NCBI RefSeq assembly: GCF_001542815.1
Contig: NZ_CP006992.1
Location: 1,927,501-1,991,500, forward strand
Direction of reading: 5' to 3'
DNA length: 64,000 bases
Source of the DNA: Methylobacterium sp. AMS5
Lineage (GTDB): Bacteria > Pseudomonadota > Alphaproteobacteria > Rhizobiales > Beijerinckiaceae
Shown here: one piece after another, positions 19,107-26,351 of the stretch
Numbering within the stretch: position 1 is the stretch's first letter
How the letters are laid out: each line of letters starts with the position of its first letter
The notes under the pieces: model-generated
Seen by the model: only the letters and a program-made list of their open reading frames with translations
Databases searched by the model: none
Told to the model about the DNA's origin: nothing
Translations under genes and position numbers: made by a program

Positions 19107-19336
19107 GCGCGCCCCCCGTCCATGAGCCCGTGGGACGTCAGCACGGCGACCGCCCCCGCCAGCTGGATGTCATCGAGCCCGTCGGCGCGCCCTTTCGCGA
19201 GCACCTGCCGGATGAGCTCCCATGGGGAAGGGCCGGCCGGCGCGGGCGGGGCCCACTGCGGGGCCTTGGGGAACCGAGCGCGGAGGCAGGCCCGGGGGCC
19301 CTTGTCGATCGCCGTAGAATGTGTGGCCTGCCGCAT
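19103..19336 (-). CDS. Small island protein, first gene of the trio (77 aa)
   Basis: A 77-aa frame with a basic Pro/Ala-rich N-terminal half (QWAPPAPAGPSPW) and a C-terminal helix pair (ELIRQVLAKGRADGLDDIQLAGAVAVLTSHGL). No family is recognised. It overlaps the following 45-aa gene by 4 bases. The frame could also start at ATG codons within it, so its N terminus is uncertain. Confidence 0.5.
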   Translation of the reverse strand: MRQATHSTAIDKGPRACLRARFPKAPQWAPPAPAGPSPWELIRQVLAKGRADGLDDIQLAGAVAVLTSHGLMDGGRA

Positions 19337-19707
19337 GTCCTAGCGTCCCTGGATCACAGGACATCAGCCTGCCACGGCCGTTGGTTTCGTACTGGACGCC
19401 GACAACTAAAAACGGCAGCGGCCTGATTCGTCAGAGTCGCTCCACTAGGAGAGGAGGCCTTCCGACCCCGTATATGCGCCAACTTGTCGCGGAGTCGGAT
19501 GTCGGGATTCGAGCGGTCGCGTTAGCCATTTGGAAGCCCTGTCCACAGGGCGGCGTTGTGCCCGCGGCCAGCCAGTGGCTTAGTCGGGACTCCACGCCGG
19601 GAGAGACCCTGTGACCGCTCGCAGATCGAAACGGAAACCGCCGACCGCTGCCTGAGCCCCCGAGCTCGGCGCCCGCCCGCGCGTCCTCCGTTCTGCGAGC
19701 CATCCCC
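19337..19707. other. Divergent intergenic region
   Basis: This 371-bp region separates the leftward trio from the rightward ATPase gene and should carry both promoters. I found no strong palindrome, repeat or RNA gene. The short frames in it lack ribosome sites and motifs. Confidence 0.4.
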
Positions 19708-21354
19708 GTGTCGAAGAAGCCCACGCCCCGCCAAAAGGCGGCGAATGCGATCGCGCGCGTCCGCCGCAATAGCACTCACATCACCGGCCCCCGCGAGCCC
19801 AGCAGCCCCCTCCCGCGCCCCGAAATGCTGTCGGGCGGCGAATTCGTCGAGTGGGACCCTTGTGCCGACGCCCGTGCCCGGCTCCTCTACCTGCCGCTCG
19901 ACATGCTTCCCGCTCGCTGCCGGCGCGCCGTCGACGCCGCGGTCACGGACACCGGCGTCCGCACGATCCGGCGCGCCCGCGCGATCCTATTCGAGACGAG
20001 CACGAGCGAGAGCGCGGCGGTGCACGTCGCGCAGGCATGCGCGCGCGTCGAAGAGGCCCTCGCGTTCAACCTCGCCGGTCTCGGCGATCATCGCGCGGCC
20101 GCGGAGATCTCGGCAGCCGCCCTGCTTCAGTGGAGCAATTTCATCGGGGTCGGGCAACTGGATGAGGCTTTCCTGTGCCTGAGAACGGCGGTCGTTTGGG
20201 CGGGTGATGCCCAATTCGATCAGGTCGACATGCGGCAATATTCGGAGCCCAATTACCCTCGACTGCACGCCCTCGGCCTCGACGCGGCGAAGATGCTGGC
20301 CTTCGCGCAGGCCGTCTCCGATGCGGACGCCCAGATCCGCGCGGTCGACGACGTGCTGAGGGGCGGCGCCGGGATGGCCGCGCCGCCGGGGCCGGATGGC
20401 GACCTCGCTCTCGACTTCGGCGACGAGCCCGGGACCCCTCCGCCCATCGAGGAGACCCCGGCGGCACCGGCCGTCCGGACGCTCGTCGTCGTCCCCTCGC
20501 TCGGGCACCTCGCCAAGCCCACAACGTACGCGCAGGAGAGGCGAGACAGTCCCCGCGCTGAATTCGAGAAGATCGCGGGGCGCGCCCTGCCGCTGCTGCC
20601 GGCGCCCGATCCGCAACGGTTCGTCGAGGAGGGCTCGGCCGCGGCACCGTGGCTGCGGCCCGTCTACGAAGTCCTCGCGCAGGATCTTGTTGGCGCGCCG
20701 TACGCATGGCTCCGGCCGACCGTCCTCGTCTCGCCGCCCGGCACCGGCAAGACGGCCACCGTCAGGGCGGTGTCCCGCCTGCTTGGCTTGCCGCTGCGCC
20801 TTTATTCGGCTGCCGGCGCGTCCGACGGATCCTTCGGCGGGACGTCGCGGCAATGGGGCACGGGGCGGGCCAGCGTCCCCCTGCAAGCCATCCTGCAGGA
20901 ACAGGTCGCCAACGTATGCATCGGGATCGACGAGATCGAGAAGTGTTCTGCTGACCGCAGGAATGGCTCGCTGGGCGACGTCCTGCTGCCCTTCCTTGAG
21001 CGGGAGAACGCCAAGTCCATCTTCGATCTTTACGTCGAGACGGGCGTCAATCTTTCGCCGATTACATACCTGGCGACGGCCAACAGCGTCAGCGGGATCC
21101 CTGAGGCGCTCCGTGATCGCCTCCGCATCATCGAGGTCCCGTCGCCGGGCATCGAGCATCTGCCGACCGTGGCGGCCAACCTCGTCGCGGAGATCCGGAC
21201 GGAACGCGGGCTCGATGCGGCGTGGCTGCCCGATCTTGATGGCGAGGAGATCGAGCTCGTCGGCCGGCACTGGCGGGGCGGCAGCCTGCGCCCGCTGCGC
21301 CGGCTCGTCGAGACCGTCCTCGCCGGCCGCGACCGGCTCGCGCCGCGCCACTGA
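19708..21354 (+). CDS. AAA+ ATPase (Lon-like ATPase domain without protease)
   Basis: A 548-aa protein with a poorly conserved N-terminal region of about 300 residues, then an AAA+ module. Walker A is SPPGTGKT (342-349), Walker B is IGIDEIEKC (about 405-412), and sensor-1 lies in TYLATANSVSG, followed by an arginine-finger segment (PEALRDRLRIIEVP). The spacing resembles Lon/ClpX-type modules, but the Lon Ser-Lys protease domain is absent. It may remodel an island or phage protein complex. The start is GTG 19708 (MSKKPTPRQKAAN), with a weak ribosome site. It heads a rightward series of four closely packed genes. Confidence 0.85.
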   Translation: MSKKPTPRQKAANAIARVRRNSTHITGPREPSSPLPRPEMLSGGEFVEWDPCADARARLLYLPLDMLPARCRRAVDAAVTDTGVRTIRRARAILFETSTSESAAVHVAQACARVEEALAFNLAGLGDHRAAAEISAAALLQWSNFIGVGQLDEAFLCLRTAVVWAGDAQFDQVDMRQYSEPNYPRLHALGLDAAKMLAFAQAVSDADAQIRAVDDVLRGGAGMAAPPGPDGDLALDFGDEPGTPPPIEETPAAPAVRTLVVVPSLGHLAKPTTYAQERRDSPRAEFEKIAGRALPLLPAPDPQRFVEEGSAAAPWLRPVYEVLAQDLVGAPYAWLRPTVLVSPPGTGKTATVRAVSRLLGLPLRLYSAAGASDGSFGGTSRQWGTGRASVPLQAILQEQVANVCIGIDEIEKCSADRRNGSLGDVLLPFLERENAKSIFDLYVETGVNLSPITYLATANSVSGIPEALRDRLRIIEVPSPGIEHLPTVAANLVAEIRTERGLDAAWLPDLDGEEIELVGRHWRGGSLRPLRRLVETVLAGRDRLAPRH

Positions 21355-21367
21355 CGGGAGGCCTGCC

Positions 21368-21595
21368 GTGACGCTTCACGACGACCTTCCGAGCATCGCC
21401 GCGCAGATCCATGCCGCGTGGCTGAGCGGTCGGATTTGCTCGCTCGTCGGGCGCGGCTGCCGCGCCCGGATCCTGCGCCTAATCCGGCTCGTCGAGCAGG
21501 GCCAGGTCCCCCCAGAGACCGCCCTTCGCCTCGCCCGCGAGACCGAAGCGGTTGCGTTCTGCCTCGCCCCCCTGCCGCCTGGAGACGACGTGTGA
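21368..21595 (+). CDS. Small helical island protein (75 aa)
   Basis: GTG 21368 opens a 75-aa, mostly helical protein (LPSIAAQIHAAWLSGRICSLV...) with no recognised family. It starts 13 bp after the ATPase stop and its TGA overlaps the GTG start of the next gene (GTGA), so coupled expression is likely. Good codon usage and the tight packing are the grounds for calling it. Confidence 0.6.
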   Translation: MTLHDDLPSIAAQIHAAWLSGRICSLVGRGCRARILRLIRLVEQGQVPPETALRLARETEAVAFCLAPLPPGDDV

Positions 21596-22215
21596 TCCGA
21601 GATGAATTCCTGATGATCGCCAGGCGCGCCCTGCGGACCCACCGCGGCTCCGACAGCGTCACTGCCGGGGCAGTCCGCCCGTCGCCGATCGGGCCGCTCG
21701 TCGAGTGGGAAGGCCCCCTGCTGGCAAGAGAGCGGCAGCGGCGTCTTCTCCCCGGTGGCGGGCATGTGCTGGGGGCGCCGTCGGGTCCCGACCTGCTGGC
21801 CGTCCTCGTCCGCTTCCAGGCCTGCCGCTGGCGTCATGGCCCGCCGCACGCCCCGTTGACTTGGGCAGATGATCTCGCCGCCCGGCAACCACGCATCTTT
21901 CAGCACCCTCCCTGCTCGCACGCCGGGTGGAGCTGGCTATGGCAAGCCGGTGCCGAGCTGATCACCGAGCACGGGGTCCCCAAGGGCTTCCGCACGGTCG
22001 ACACTAAGGAAAAGTTTGGCAGCCTCAGATGGTACACCGAAGCAAAGGTCGACGACACCTACGCGGACAATGTCATCGGTTGTATTGACCACATCTCAAA
22101 TTTCGTCTGCGAATACTGTGGGGCGCCTGGACTTCTTCGGAAGGGATCATGGGTTAAGTGCATGTGCGAAGCCCACGCTCAGGGGCGGAAGCCCTTCAGG
22201 GCTGAGGAGGCTTAG
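21592..22215 (+). CDS. Phage-type protein with C-terminal zinc-ribbon-like CxxC...CxC
   Basis: A 207-aa protein whose C-terminal part resembles hypothetical proteins common in phages. The segment KEKFGSLRWYTE is followed by CEYCGAPGLLRKGSWVKCMC, whose cysteine pairs could bind zinc. The first 100 residues are variable. GTG 21592 overlaps the stop of the 75-aa gene by 4 bases. I know no biochemical function for this family. Confidence 0.7.
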   Translation: MIRDEFLMIARRALRTHRGSDSVTAGAVRPSPIGPLVEWEGPLLARERQRRLLPGGGHVLGAPSGPDLLAVLVRFQACRWRHGPPHAPLTWADDLAARQPRIFQHPPCSHAGWSWLWQAGAELITEHGVPKGFRTVDTKEKFGSLRWYTEAKVDDTYADNVIGCIDHISNFVCEYCGAPGLLRKGSWVKCMCEAHAQGRKPFRAEEA

Positions 22216-23046
22216 GTGCGTGTCTGGATCCTGAGCGACATCCATGCTGACGCATGCCCGTGGGAGCCGCCCCCCGGGTCCCGGGTCGACCTCGCCATCG
22301 TCGCCGGCGACGTCGCCGACGGCCTCACGCGGCGGGCGATCCCATGGATCGTGCAGCACGTCCGGCCCCGGGCCCGGCATGTCGTCTACGTGCCGGGCAA
22401 CCACGATTTTTGGGGGACCCGACTCCCGGACGAGCTCGCCCACGCGCGGGATCTCGCGATCGCGTCGGACATCACGCTGCTCGATGCCGGCCAGGTCCGG
22501 CATATCGAGGGCGTGCGCGTCATCGGGGCGACCCTCTGGACCGACTTCGCCGTGGGGGAGCCGCGGTGGTTCCGCGTGTGGGCGATGCGCGACGCTGGCG
22601 ACCGGCTGACCGGTATGCGCGATCACCGCCGGATCCAGACGAGAGACCGGCTCGGCAGCCCGGCGCCGTTCCGGCCATTCGCGGCGCTCGCGCTGCACGT
22701 CGAACACCGCGCCAGGATCGAGCGCGTCCTCGATGAGGGACACGACGGGCCGACGGTCGTCGTCACGCACCACGCGCCCCACCCGAGGTCGCTGCCCGCA
22801 GGCGAGGCGACGGGGCCCGGGGACGCTGCGTACGCGAGCGACCTGAGCAGCATCATGCAGGGGCCTTGCGCGCCGGATCTCTGGATCCACGGGCATGTGC
22901 ATCGATCGGTCGACTACCAGGTCGGGCGGACCCGGGTCCTCGCGAACCCGCGGGGCCATGACACGTCGCACCGGCGCCGGGGCGGGACCTGGATCGACGA
23001 GCGCGAGAACCCCTTCTTCGATCCCGCCCTCGTCTTGGAGATCTAA
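22216..23046 (+). CDS. Calcineurin-like metallophosphoesterase (first of two in the island)
   Basis: A 276-aa two-metal phosphoesterase. It shows all five metal/catalytic motifs in order: SDIH, GDVADG, GNHDFWG, THHAP and GHVH. GTG 22216 follows the upstream stop directly, with GAGGAGG inside the preceding gene's last codons as ribosome site. The family covers nucleases and (p)ppGpp/dinucleotide or protein phosphatases; the substrate cannot be deduced. It is translated together with the genes at 21368-22215. Confidence 0.88.
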   Translation: MRVWILSDIHADACPWEPPPGSRVDLAIVAGDVADGLTRRAIPWIVQHVRPRARHVVYVPGNHDFWGTRLPDELAHARDLAIASDITLLDAGQVRHIEGVRVIGATLWTDFAVGEPRWFRVWAMRDAGDRLTGMRDHRRIQTRDRLGSPAPFRPFAALALHVEHRARIERVLDEGHDGPTVVVTHHAPHPRSLPAGEATGPGDAAYASDLSSIMQGPCAPDLWIHGHVHRSVDYQVGRTRVLANPRGHDTSHRRRGGTWIDERENPFFDPALVLEI

Positions 23047-23047
23047 G

Positions 23048-23377
23048 ATGCGCCCAGCCCTTGCCCTCGCCGCCATCCTCGCCGCCGGGCCAGCCCCCGC
23101 GGGCCCGAGACCCGCCCCAGGCTGGTATTGCCCCGTTGGGAGCGGCCTCCCCATCGCTATCGATGTCCCGCGCCGGGGCTCGGCCGGCATCTACGGCATG
23201 GAATGCCATGCAGTCAGCTACCGCCATGGGAAGATCCGGGGGGCCCGCTGCTTCGGCAACCACAACGCCGACATGGGCAGCCCTTACGAGACCGATCTCT
23301 TCGTCCGGGAGGACGGCTCGATCGCCCACGACGGGCAGACCTTCCGGCGGCAGGAGGGCGGCAGGCTCTGCCCGTGA
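23048..23377 (+). CDS. Small secreted protein of unknown function
   Basis: A 109-aa protein with a short Sec-type signal peptide (MRPALALAAILAAGPAPAG) and a mature part of about 90 residues with three cysteines (WYCPVG, MECHAV, ARCFG) plus one near the C terminus, which could form two disulphides in the periplasm. Its ATG begins just after the phosphoesterase stop. No family is recognised. A periplasmic product from a mobile island could be an inhibitor or exclusion factor, but nothing in the sequence proves that. Confidence 0.65.
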   Translation: MRPALALAAILAAGPAPAGPRPAPGWYCPVGSGLPIAIDVPRRGSAGIYGMECHAVSYRHGKIRGARCFGNHNADMGSPYETDLFVREDGSIAHDGQTFRRQEGGRLCP

Positions 23378-23489
23378 CCCCGTGCAGGGAAAGGAAAGCC
23401 AATCGCCGTTCGCTTCCTCCGGGCATGGGAAAGGGGGCCGCGGCGGTCCCGGGCCCCTGGTGGTGAAGGGTCCGCAGACTGTGCGGACC

Positions 23490-24344
23490 CTAGTCGAAGA
23501 GGGTTTCCTCAGCCTTGGCGGCCTCCTCGATGGCCTTGCGCGCCAGCTTCCGCTTGTGGGCTAGCCAACGGTGCGCAAGCCACGTCTGACCGGCCGGTGT
23601 GACGAGCGTCTGCTCGCGCACCTTGCCGTCCTCGCACTCGAACTTGCGCGCGACCATGTACCCATCGTCGCGCAGGTCCGCCCGGGGCTGGAGCCAACCG
23701 CTCTCCATGAAGATGAAGCCCCGGCGCTTCATCCAGTCGAAGAACTCGGTCTGCCGGGCGTTGAGGAGGCGGCAGACCGTGCGGAGGTTCTCTCTCTTCC
23801 CAGTGGCCATGAAGGCCTCGAACACCTCGACCTTGTGCGCGGCGATCGCCAACTCCTTCGACTGCGCGGCCACGGTGGCCTCGGCCATCTCGGCCCTCTC
23901 CCGCATCTCCTGCGTCAGCTGGAGGAGCTGCGTGGCGATGACGGCGAGCTGCCCCTGGTCGCGCACGTTGATCTCGGCGCCACCGGCCGCACGGGACCTG
24001 AGCTGCCGTTCCATCGCCTCGAACGCGCCGTTGTAGTCGACCTTCCACCGCAGCGCCCGGGCCCCGGTGAAGCCCATGGCCAGGATGCTGAAGCCGGACC
24101 GATCCATGAGGTAGCAGGTGTACGTCCGGCCGTTCTGGGGATCGACGTACGAGCTCTCCACGAAGTAGCCGTGGATCGCGGGGGTGTCCTCAGATTTGAG
24201 GAGACCCCTGATGTCCCGGACGACGTTGTCGTGGCGCTTGCTAAACATGGCCGCGACGTTGCGGCTGTCGGCCATGGGCCGGCCGTCGATGATGGCGACG
24301 ACCGGGACCGGCGAGTGTTCGCGGATCGGGGTGATCGCGTTCAT
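23490..24344 (-). CDS. Rha-family/KilAC-type phage antirepressor
   Basis: A 284-aa two-domain regulator. The N-terminal half is a Rha (pRha) domain (DSRNVAAMFSKRHDNVVRDIR, then YTCYLMDRSGFSILAMGFTG). A linker helix (QLTQEMRERAEMAEATVAAQ) leads to a C-terminal KilAC/Ant-like DNA-binding domain (VCRLLNARQTEFFDWMKRRG...). Such proteins lift lysogenic repression in phages and satellites. ATG 24344 overlaps the stop of the upstream gene (TGATG), giving coupled translation. It faces the XRE-type gene at 25254, a plausible repressor partner. Confidence 0.88.
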   Translation of the reverse strand: MNAITPIREHSPVPVVAIIDGRPMADSRNVAAMFSKRHDNVVRDIRGLLKSEDTPAIHGYFVESSYVDPQNGRTYTCYLMDRSGFSILAMGFTGARALRWKVDYNGAFEAMERQLRSRAAGGAEINVRDQGQLAVIATQLLQLTQEMRERAEMAEATVAAQSKELAIAAHKVEVFEAFMATGKRENLRTVCRLLNARQTEFFDWMKRRGFIFMESGWLQPRADLRDDGYMVARKFECEDGKVREQTLVTPAGQTWLAHRWLAHKRKLARKAIEEAAKAEETLFD

Positions 24345-25066
24345 CAGGCGGCCCTCCCACCGGTCGGCGATGGGCCGGTGACGTCGGCCGCGTCGATCTC
24401 GACGACTACGAACTCGATCTCCATGAGATCCCTCTCCAGGGCGTCCGGCAGCTGAATGCGGTCCCCAAGGCCGGGCGCGCCGATGATGATGACGGTCCTG
24501 TATTCGTCCTTCAACGCCCTGGTGTAGGCCGCCTCGACAGCCTGCTGGGCGTCCCGGCCGCAGACGGAGCTCGCGTGCGTGCACAGGACGACTTCGCCAT
24601 CGCGATCGGCGATCCAGCATCCCTCCGCCCGCAGCATCGGCACGGCGAAGGGCGTGGCGTCCTTCAGCCACCGGCCCGGGTCCCGGCGGAACGCGGCCTC
24701 GCGGGCCTTGTCGGCCACGCGGTTCGCCTTCTGCTCCTCCTCCACTTCGCGCATCAGGTCGCGGACGTCGGGCGGGGCCCCCTCCGATCGCTGGATCATC
24801 TGGGCGAGCCAGGCGAGCGTCGCGAGCCGCAGCTCGGGGAACGTCGGCTCGCGGTCGGGGACGTCCCGCGCGAGGACCGCTGCGTGCGCGGCGCGGGCGT
24901 CGGTCCGCCCCCACAGCACGGCTTGCTCGTAGAAGGCGACCTCTTCGAGGATCCGGGTCGTCGTCAGGAGGCCCGCCTGCAGGCCCTCGATTTCCCTGGC
25001 CGAAATGGCCGCGGCGGGGCGCGCGACGAGCTCGGAGATGTTAATGTCGGTGCACGGTTCGGTCAT
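24344..25066 (-). CDS. Island protein of unknown function upstream of the antirepressor
   Basis: A 240-aa acidic protein, helical in its first 130 residues with a charged stretch (LMREVEEEQKANRVADKAREAAFR), and an alpha/beta-like C-terminal part (GEVVLCTHASSVCG, YRTVIIIGAPGLG). GAPGLGD is not a full Walker A. No family is recognised. Its stop overlaps the antirepressor start by one base. The ATG at 25066 faces the divergent regulator gene across 187 bp. Confidence 0.7.
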   Translation of the reverse strand: MTEPCTDINISELVARPAAAISAREIEGLQAGLLTTTRILEEVAFYEQAVLWGRTDARAAHAAVLARDVPDREPTFPELRLATLAWLAQMIQRSEGAPPDVRDLMREVEEEQKANRVADKAREAAFRRDPGRWLKDATPFAVPMLRAEGCWIADRDGEVVLCTHASSVCGRDAQQAVEAAYTRALKDEYRTVIIIGAPGLGDRIQLPDALERDLMEIEFVVVEIDAADVTGPSPTGGRAA

Positions 25067-25199
25067 GGGGCTCCATCCCTTGGCTGACCAGGTCCGGGGC
25101 GGCGGCTTCCCTCCGCTTCCCCGGGCCGCCCTGCCGGCGACTGCCGGTGGCGACGCGTCAAGGAGAGCCTAGTCTTCGAAATTTGTAAATAGCACCAAA

Positions 25200-25253
25200 A
25201 AAATTATACCTGTCGCCTAGCGAATGGGTGACGACCCGGTTATACCTCTCTGC
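25200..25253. promoter_or_regulatory. Early-regulator control region with TTATACCT repeats
   Basis: TTATACCT occurs twice as a direct repeat (25204-25211 and 25240-25247), 36 bp apart. It lies in AT-rich DNA between the divergent antirepressor operon and an XRE-like gene. The repeats could be operators or -10-like elements; which one is undecided. Confidence 0.35.
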
Positions 25254-25517
25254 ATGTACCCGACCCCTCCGATGCTCCGTGCCGCGCGCACCCTCCTCGA
25301 CTTGAAGCAGGACGAGGCTGCGCGTCTTTGTCACACCTCGCTCAAGAGCCTGGTCGCGGCCGAGAAGGGCGAGGCGAGCCGCGCAATCCTGCACAAGCTG
25401 ATGGGCGGCTATATGGGGGCCGGCATCCGCTTCGACGGTTCGCCGGACTATCGGACACAGATCGTCACGCTGGAGCTGGACGAGGCTCCGGCGGATCCGC
25501 AGATCCCGGAGATCTAA
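25254..25517 (+). CDS. XRE-like helix-turn-helix regulator
   Basis: An 87-aa protein whose first 55 residues form a Cro/CI-type HTH (LRAARTLLDLKQDEAARLCHTSLKSLVAAEKG), followed by a short tail. I chose ATG 25254 (MYPTPPMLRAA); the ATG at 25224 would add ten residues but overlaps the control region. It is divergent from the Rha/KilAC antirepressor operon, the usual layout of a phage-type repressor switch. Confidence 0.75.
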   Translation: MYPTPPMLRAARTLLDLKQDEAARLCHTSLKSLVAAEKGEASRAILHKLMGGYMGAGIRFDGSPDYRTQIVTLELDEAPADPQIPEI

Positions 25518-25524
25518 AGAATTC

Positions 25525-25746
25525 TTAGGCCTGCCCGACCTCTCGAAGGGTACTCACTCGGCGAGTACCCTTCGGCCTGCGAGGTGCTCCCCTGATGAGC
25601 TGGCTCGGCGGGGCGCCCCATCGCATGAGGCAGGCGTAGGCGGCGTCTTCACCGGTGAGGGCACACCACGCGACAAGCGCCCTCACATCGCGCTGTGAAG
25701 GCCGGAAGCGGAGGCGGCCCCCCCAGTCCTCGTCGGCCCGCCTCAC
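25525..25746 (-). CDS. Small island protein (73 aa)
   Basis: A frame of 73 aa beginning MRRADEDWGGRLRFRPSQRD, rich in Trp and Arg. A helical core (VRALVAWCALTGEDAAYACLM) suggests a small folded or DNA-binding protein. GTG 25746 overlaps the stop of the upstream small gene (GTGA). The terminator hairpin at 25544 lies inside its last codons, which is unusual. Confidence 0.5.
   Translation of the reverse strand: MRRADEDWGGRLRFRPSQRDVRALVAWCALTGEDAAYACLMRWGAPPSQLIRGAPRRPKGTRRVSTLREVGQA
25544..25574. terminator. Hairpin between convergent genes
   Basis: A perfect 12-bp inverted repeat (CGAAGGGTACTC and its complement) encloses a 7-base loop. It lies just past the regulator gene's stop and inside the 3' end of the opposing small gene. 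It lacks a T run but is the only strong hairpin here. Confidence 0.6.
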
Positions 25747-25961
25747 GGCCGCCCCCGCTCGAACGGGCGCCAGGTCGCGCGCTCGGCCGTCCTGACGAGG
25801 ACCGTAGCGATCCTGTCCCGAATTTGGGACATCTCGCCGGCGGTGTATCCGGCCACGGGGCCGGGCCGGCCATCGCCTGCAGCAAGCGGACCTGCCGGGC
25901 GAGGTTGTCCGGTGACGGGGCGGGAAGGCTCCGCATCACGTGCGAAGCCCTTCGGCTGCAT
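25743..25961 (-). CDS. Small island protein (72 aa), start uncertain
   Basis: A frame of 72 aa whose first 40 residues are Pro/Gly-rich and overlap the preceding gene by 26 bases. The last 29 residues, from the ATG at 25832 (MSQIRDRIATVLVRTAERAT), look better. Either start is possible. It is called because of its 4-base overlap with the next gene in a three-gene leftward string. No family is recognised. Confidence 0.35.
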   Translation of the reverse strand: MQPKGFARDAEPSRPVTGQPRPAGPLAAGDGRPGPVAGYTAGEMSQIRDRIATVLVRTAERATWRPFERGRP

Positions 25962-26112
25962 CGAGAGCGACCAGAGCCCGTTCGAGGGCCGCGGCGAGGT
26001 CCTCGGGCAGCGGACGATCGGGCGGCAAGTCTAGGTACCACCGGCGCCATGCGACGAGCCGATTGGCCGCGTCGATGACGGCCTGCGTCGCATCAGCGAT
26101 CTCAACGGCCAT
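25936..26112 (-). CDS. Small helical island protein (58 aa)
   Basis: ATG 26112 is preceded by GAGGAGG at good spacing, a strong ribosome site. The 58-aa product is helical (MAVEIADATQAVIDAANRLV...) with an acidic C-terminal half. No family is recognised. It is the first gene of the leftward trio 26112-25525 and is divergent from the replication gene. Confidence 0.6.
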   Translation of the reverse strand: MAVEIADATQAVIDAANRLVAWRRWYLDLPPDRPLPEDLAAALERALVALDAAEGLRT

Positions 26113-26351
26113 GCCGACGCCTCCTCGGCGGAGTGACGGCGGCGAGCGCGACCGCCACCTCGGCCGGCGCCGGCGGCGAGGCGATCGGGCCCGGCCGGAG
26201 GACCGCAGCCGGCCCGCTGAATGCGACAAACAGCACAGCATAGGGGAGAAGGCTCTCCTAAGCGGGGCGGTTTGCCGAATTCGACCGACGCGCGTACCCT
26301 CTGTCTGTTCGCGGGAGTGCTGCCCTGCGAGCGTTCGGAACACCTCGCTGA

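Noticed and set aside
19431-19775. A 114-aa minus-strand frame upstream of the AAA+ gene
   Set aside because: It has no ribosome site or motif and runs into the start of the AAA+ gene.
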